Shown one piece after another: positions 7,877 through 8,954 of a DNA stretch of 8,954 bases (position 1 is the stretch's first letter; each line of letters begins with the position of its first letter). The notes beneath the pieces are model-generated. The model made no database searches and was not told the DNA's origin. It worked only from the letters and a program-made list of their open reading frames with translations. The translations under genes were made by a program, and so were the position numbers. Source of the stretch: Rhodospirillaceae bacterium (GTDB lineage Bacteria; Pseudomonadota; Alphaproteobacteria; UBA828); contig JAPPKP010000121.1 of assembly GCA_028819955.1 (NCBI GenBank), positions 1 through 8,954 on the forward strand. The letters are read 5' to 3'.

Positions 7877-8687
7877 AGACCACCATGCCGAAGACGAGCA
7901 CGAAGATGATCGGCGTCAGGCTCGCGTAGGCGATGAGGCCGAACCCGTCGATCAGGGGGTTGCGCCCGCGAATCGACGCAGCCAGGCCGACGCCGAGGGC
8001 CGTCACCATGGGCACGGTGATGGTGGACGTCGTGACCCCGCCGGAATCGTATGCGATCCCGACGATCTCGTCCGGCGCCAGGAACGTGAGACCGACGGCG
8101 ATGATGTAGCCGCCGACGATCCAGTAGTGCAGCGGCCAGCCCTTGAGGATGCGGAGCACGCCGAGCGTGATGCCGACGCCGACCGAGACCGCGACCGTGT
8201 AGCGCAGCCCCAGGGCATACGAATCCATGGCGTCCCGGTCGGCAGCGACGACGCCGGCATCGGCGGCCACACGGGCGGCCTCGTCCGTGACGGCGATCAG
8301 CGCGGGCTCGGCAACGGTGGTCCCGAAGCCGAGCGCGAAGGCGAAGATGAGAAGCCAGAACAGGCTGCCCTTCTGCGCGAAGCCCTGGGCCAGACCCTCG
8401 CCGAGCGGAAAGAGGCCCATCTCCAGACCCTTGATGAAGAGGGCGAGCCCCAGCATCACGAGCACGAGCCCGCCGACGATTCCGCCGAGATTGGGGAACG
8501 GCTGGTTCAGGATGGCGATCTGGAAGACCGCCACCACCACGATGATCGGCGCCAGATCGCGAATGGTGCCCAGCACGAGGCCGGCGAAAGAAAGAGGCCC
8601 CGCCGTCAGTCGATTCCTCTTCAACCGGTCGAGCGTGCGGGTCACTCGGCGACCGGCCTTGGTCACGGCATCGGCGGGCGCACTCAT
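7875..8687 (-). CDS. DUF1538 membrane protein, first of pair (UmpA-like subunit?)
   Basis: This 270-aa membrane protein opens with a basic cytoplasmic-looking stretch (residues 1-32, with [10 protein letters not shown]) and then has six to seven hydrophobic segments. Motifs shared with its partner are [14 protein letters not shown] (87-100), [14 protein letters not shown] (120-133), [13 protein letters not shown] (183-195), and [15 protein letters not shown] (212-226). A polar insert, about 134-158, rich in Ala and Asp, is longer than the matching loop of the partner. The pair probably forms a heteromeric transporter, perhaps a cation/proton antiporter by analogy with Halomonas UmpAB. I chose the ATG at 8687; in-frame starts upstream (ATG at 8726, and the frame opens at 8747) would add up to 20 residues unlike the rest and would overlap the promoter candidate. 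It is the first gene of the six-gene minus-strand operon. Confidence 0.88.
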   Translation of the reverse strand: MSAPADAVTKAGRRVTRTLDRLKRNRLTAGPLSFAGLVLGTIRDLAPIIVVVAVFQIAILNQPFPNLGGIVGGLVLVMLGLALFIKGLEMGLFPLGEGLAQGFAQKGSLFWLLIFAFALGFGTTVAEPALIAVTDEAARVAADAGVVAADRDAMDSYALGLRYTVAVSVGVGITLGVLRILKGWPLHYWIVGGYIIAVGLTFLAPDEIVGIAYDSGGVTTSTITVPMVTALGVGLAASIRGRNPLIDGFGLIAYASLTPIIFVLVFGMVV

Positions 8688-8713
8688 TGCGACTCGGGTT
8701 CCGAATCCCTCGC

Positions 8714-8741
8714 CATATAAACACATGGCCCCGGCACGCAA
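8714..8741 (-). promoter_or_regulatory. Candidate promoter of the DUF1538-folB operon
   Basis: On the minus strand TTGCGT (8736-8741) and TATATG (8714-8719) are separated by 16 nt, a weak sigma-70-like pair. Transcription would start near 8707, leaving a leader of about 20 nt before the ATG at 8687. This is the only AT-rich patch in the region. The match is loose and unproven. Confidence 0.3.
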
Positions 8742-8799
8742 AGTCACCCGCCCAACCGGCGCCCCACTCGGGGAATGAGGCCACGGGCGACGGAATCGA

Positions 8800-8814
8800 G
8801 ATTGGGGAACAATC
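8800..8814. repeat. Short inverted repeat, possible operator
   Basis: GATTG and CAATC arms flank GGGAA in the divergent intergenic region. The 5-nt arms are perfect and the spacing suits a dimeric regulator, but so short a palindrome can occur by chance. No regulator gene is visible in the window. Confidence 0.25.
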
Positions 8815-8881
8815 CTGCTACGTTTGAGCGGCAGTTGTCGTCACGCACGCGCGACCGAGGGCGGAGAGGCGACGGAACCGC

Positions 8882-8889
8882 AGGGGGAG
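8882..8889 (+). promoter_or_regulatory. Ribosome-binding site of the LamB/YcsF gene
   Basis: AGGGGGAG ends 3 nt before the ATG at 8893, with its core GGGGG about 5-6 nt away. It supports this start for the truncated gene at the window edge. Confidence 0.6.
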
Positions 8890-8892
8890 ACC

Positions 8893-8954
8893 ATGGGGAT
8901 CGACATCAACTGCGACATGGGCGAGGCCTACAGCATCTACACCTGCGGCGACGA
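8893..8954 (+). CDS. pxpA: LamB/YcsF family protein, 5-oxoprolinase subunit A, partial
   Basis: Only the first 20 codons or so are present and the gene runs off the window. They read MGIDINCDMGEA and then SIYTCGDD, which matches the start of the LamB/YcsF family (typically xxIDLNCDxGE followed by GDD). The family's best-known role is subunit A of the ATP-dependent 5-oxoprolinase PxpABC, which opens 5-oxoproline to glutamate. Other family members sit in amide or lactam operons, so the role depends on the genes that follow. It is transcribed away from the DUF1538 operon. A good ribosome-binding site (8882-8889) supports the start. Confidence 0.8.
   Translation, partial: MGIDINCDMGEAYSIYTCGD

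Larger units (their letters stand above)
8688..8892. other. Divergent intergenic region
   Basis: These 205 nt separate the minus-strand DUF1538 operon from the plus-strand LamB/YcsF gene and must hold both promoters. I see one weak minus-strand promoter candidate (8714-8741), a short inverted repeat (8800-8814), and a ribosome-binding site for the plus-strand gene. No small gene, tRNA or strong terminator hairpin was recognised. I found no convincing plus-strand promoter. Confidence 0.6.

Noticed and set aside
7078..8784. A 568-codon minus-strand frame suggesting a fused protein
   Set aside because: Only its last 261 codons encode a DUF1538 protein. The first 300 or so are an out-of-frame, Arg-rich reading of the other DUF1538 gene, which has its own intact frame and motifs.

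Overview
This window is GC-rich chromosomal DNA. The genes are packed tightly, with 4-nt overlaps, GTG starts and very short spacers. The order prs-rplY-pth-ychF is a familiar alphaproteobacterial housekeeping cluster. Together with the long acidic-tailed L25 protein and the high GC, it suggests an alphaproteobacterium, perhaps from the Rhodospirillales or a related group. The taxon is inferred; there is no rRNA or other marker in view.

Region 1 (9-5089, plus strand) holds six genes in a head-to-tail run: ribose-phosphate pyrophosphokinase (prs), ribosomal protein L25/Ctc (rplY), peptidyl-tRNA hydrolase (pth), the YchF/OLA1 ATPase (ychF), a dienelactone-hydrolase-family enzyme, and S-methyl-5'-thioadenosine phosphorylase (mtnP). 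The first four serve nucleotide supply and translation. MtnP recycles the by-product of polyamine synthesis, releasing adenine that needs PRPP (the Prs product) for salvage. pth begins inside rplY in another frame, and ychF begins inside pth. The only larger gap is 96 nt before the hydrolase gene.

Region 2 (5086-8687, minus strand) reads toward region 1 and meets it tail to tail with a 4-nt overlap. In transcription order it encodes two paralogous DUF1538 membrane proteins, a PII-like small protein, a tandem-CBS protein, a pteridine-reductase/FolM-like short-chain dehydrogenase, and dihydroneopterin aldolase (folB). Spacings are 11, 3, -4, 14 and -4 nt, so all six look like one operon. The first four resemble a cation-transport module with two candidate small-molecule sensors. 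The last two belong to pterin/folate metabolism.

Region 3 (8688-8892) is a 205-nt divergent intergenic region with a weak promoter candidate for the minus-strand operon and a short inverted repeat. It is followed by the first 62 nt of a LamB/YcsF-family (5-oxoprolinase subunit A) gene that runs off the window.

No tRNA or rRNA gene, insertion sequence, CRISPR array or phage gene was recognised. The most interesting signal is the membrane-pair/PII/CBS module fused by operon structure to two pterin enzymes. Its parts are known families, but the combination and its ligand are not explained by the sequence.
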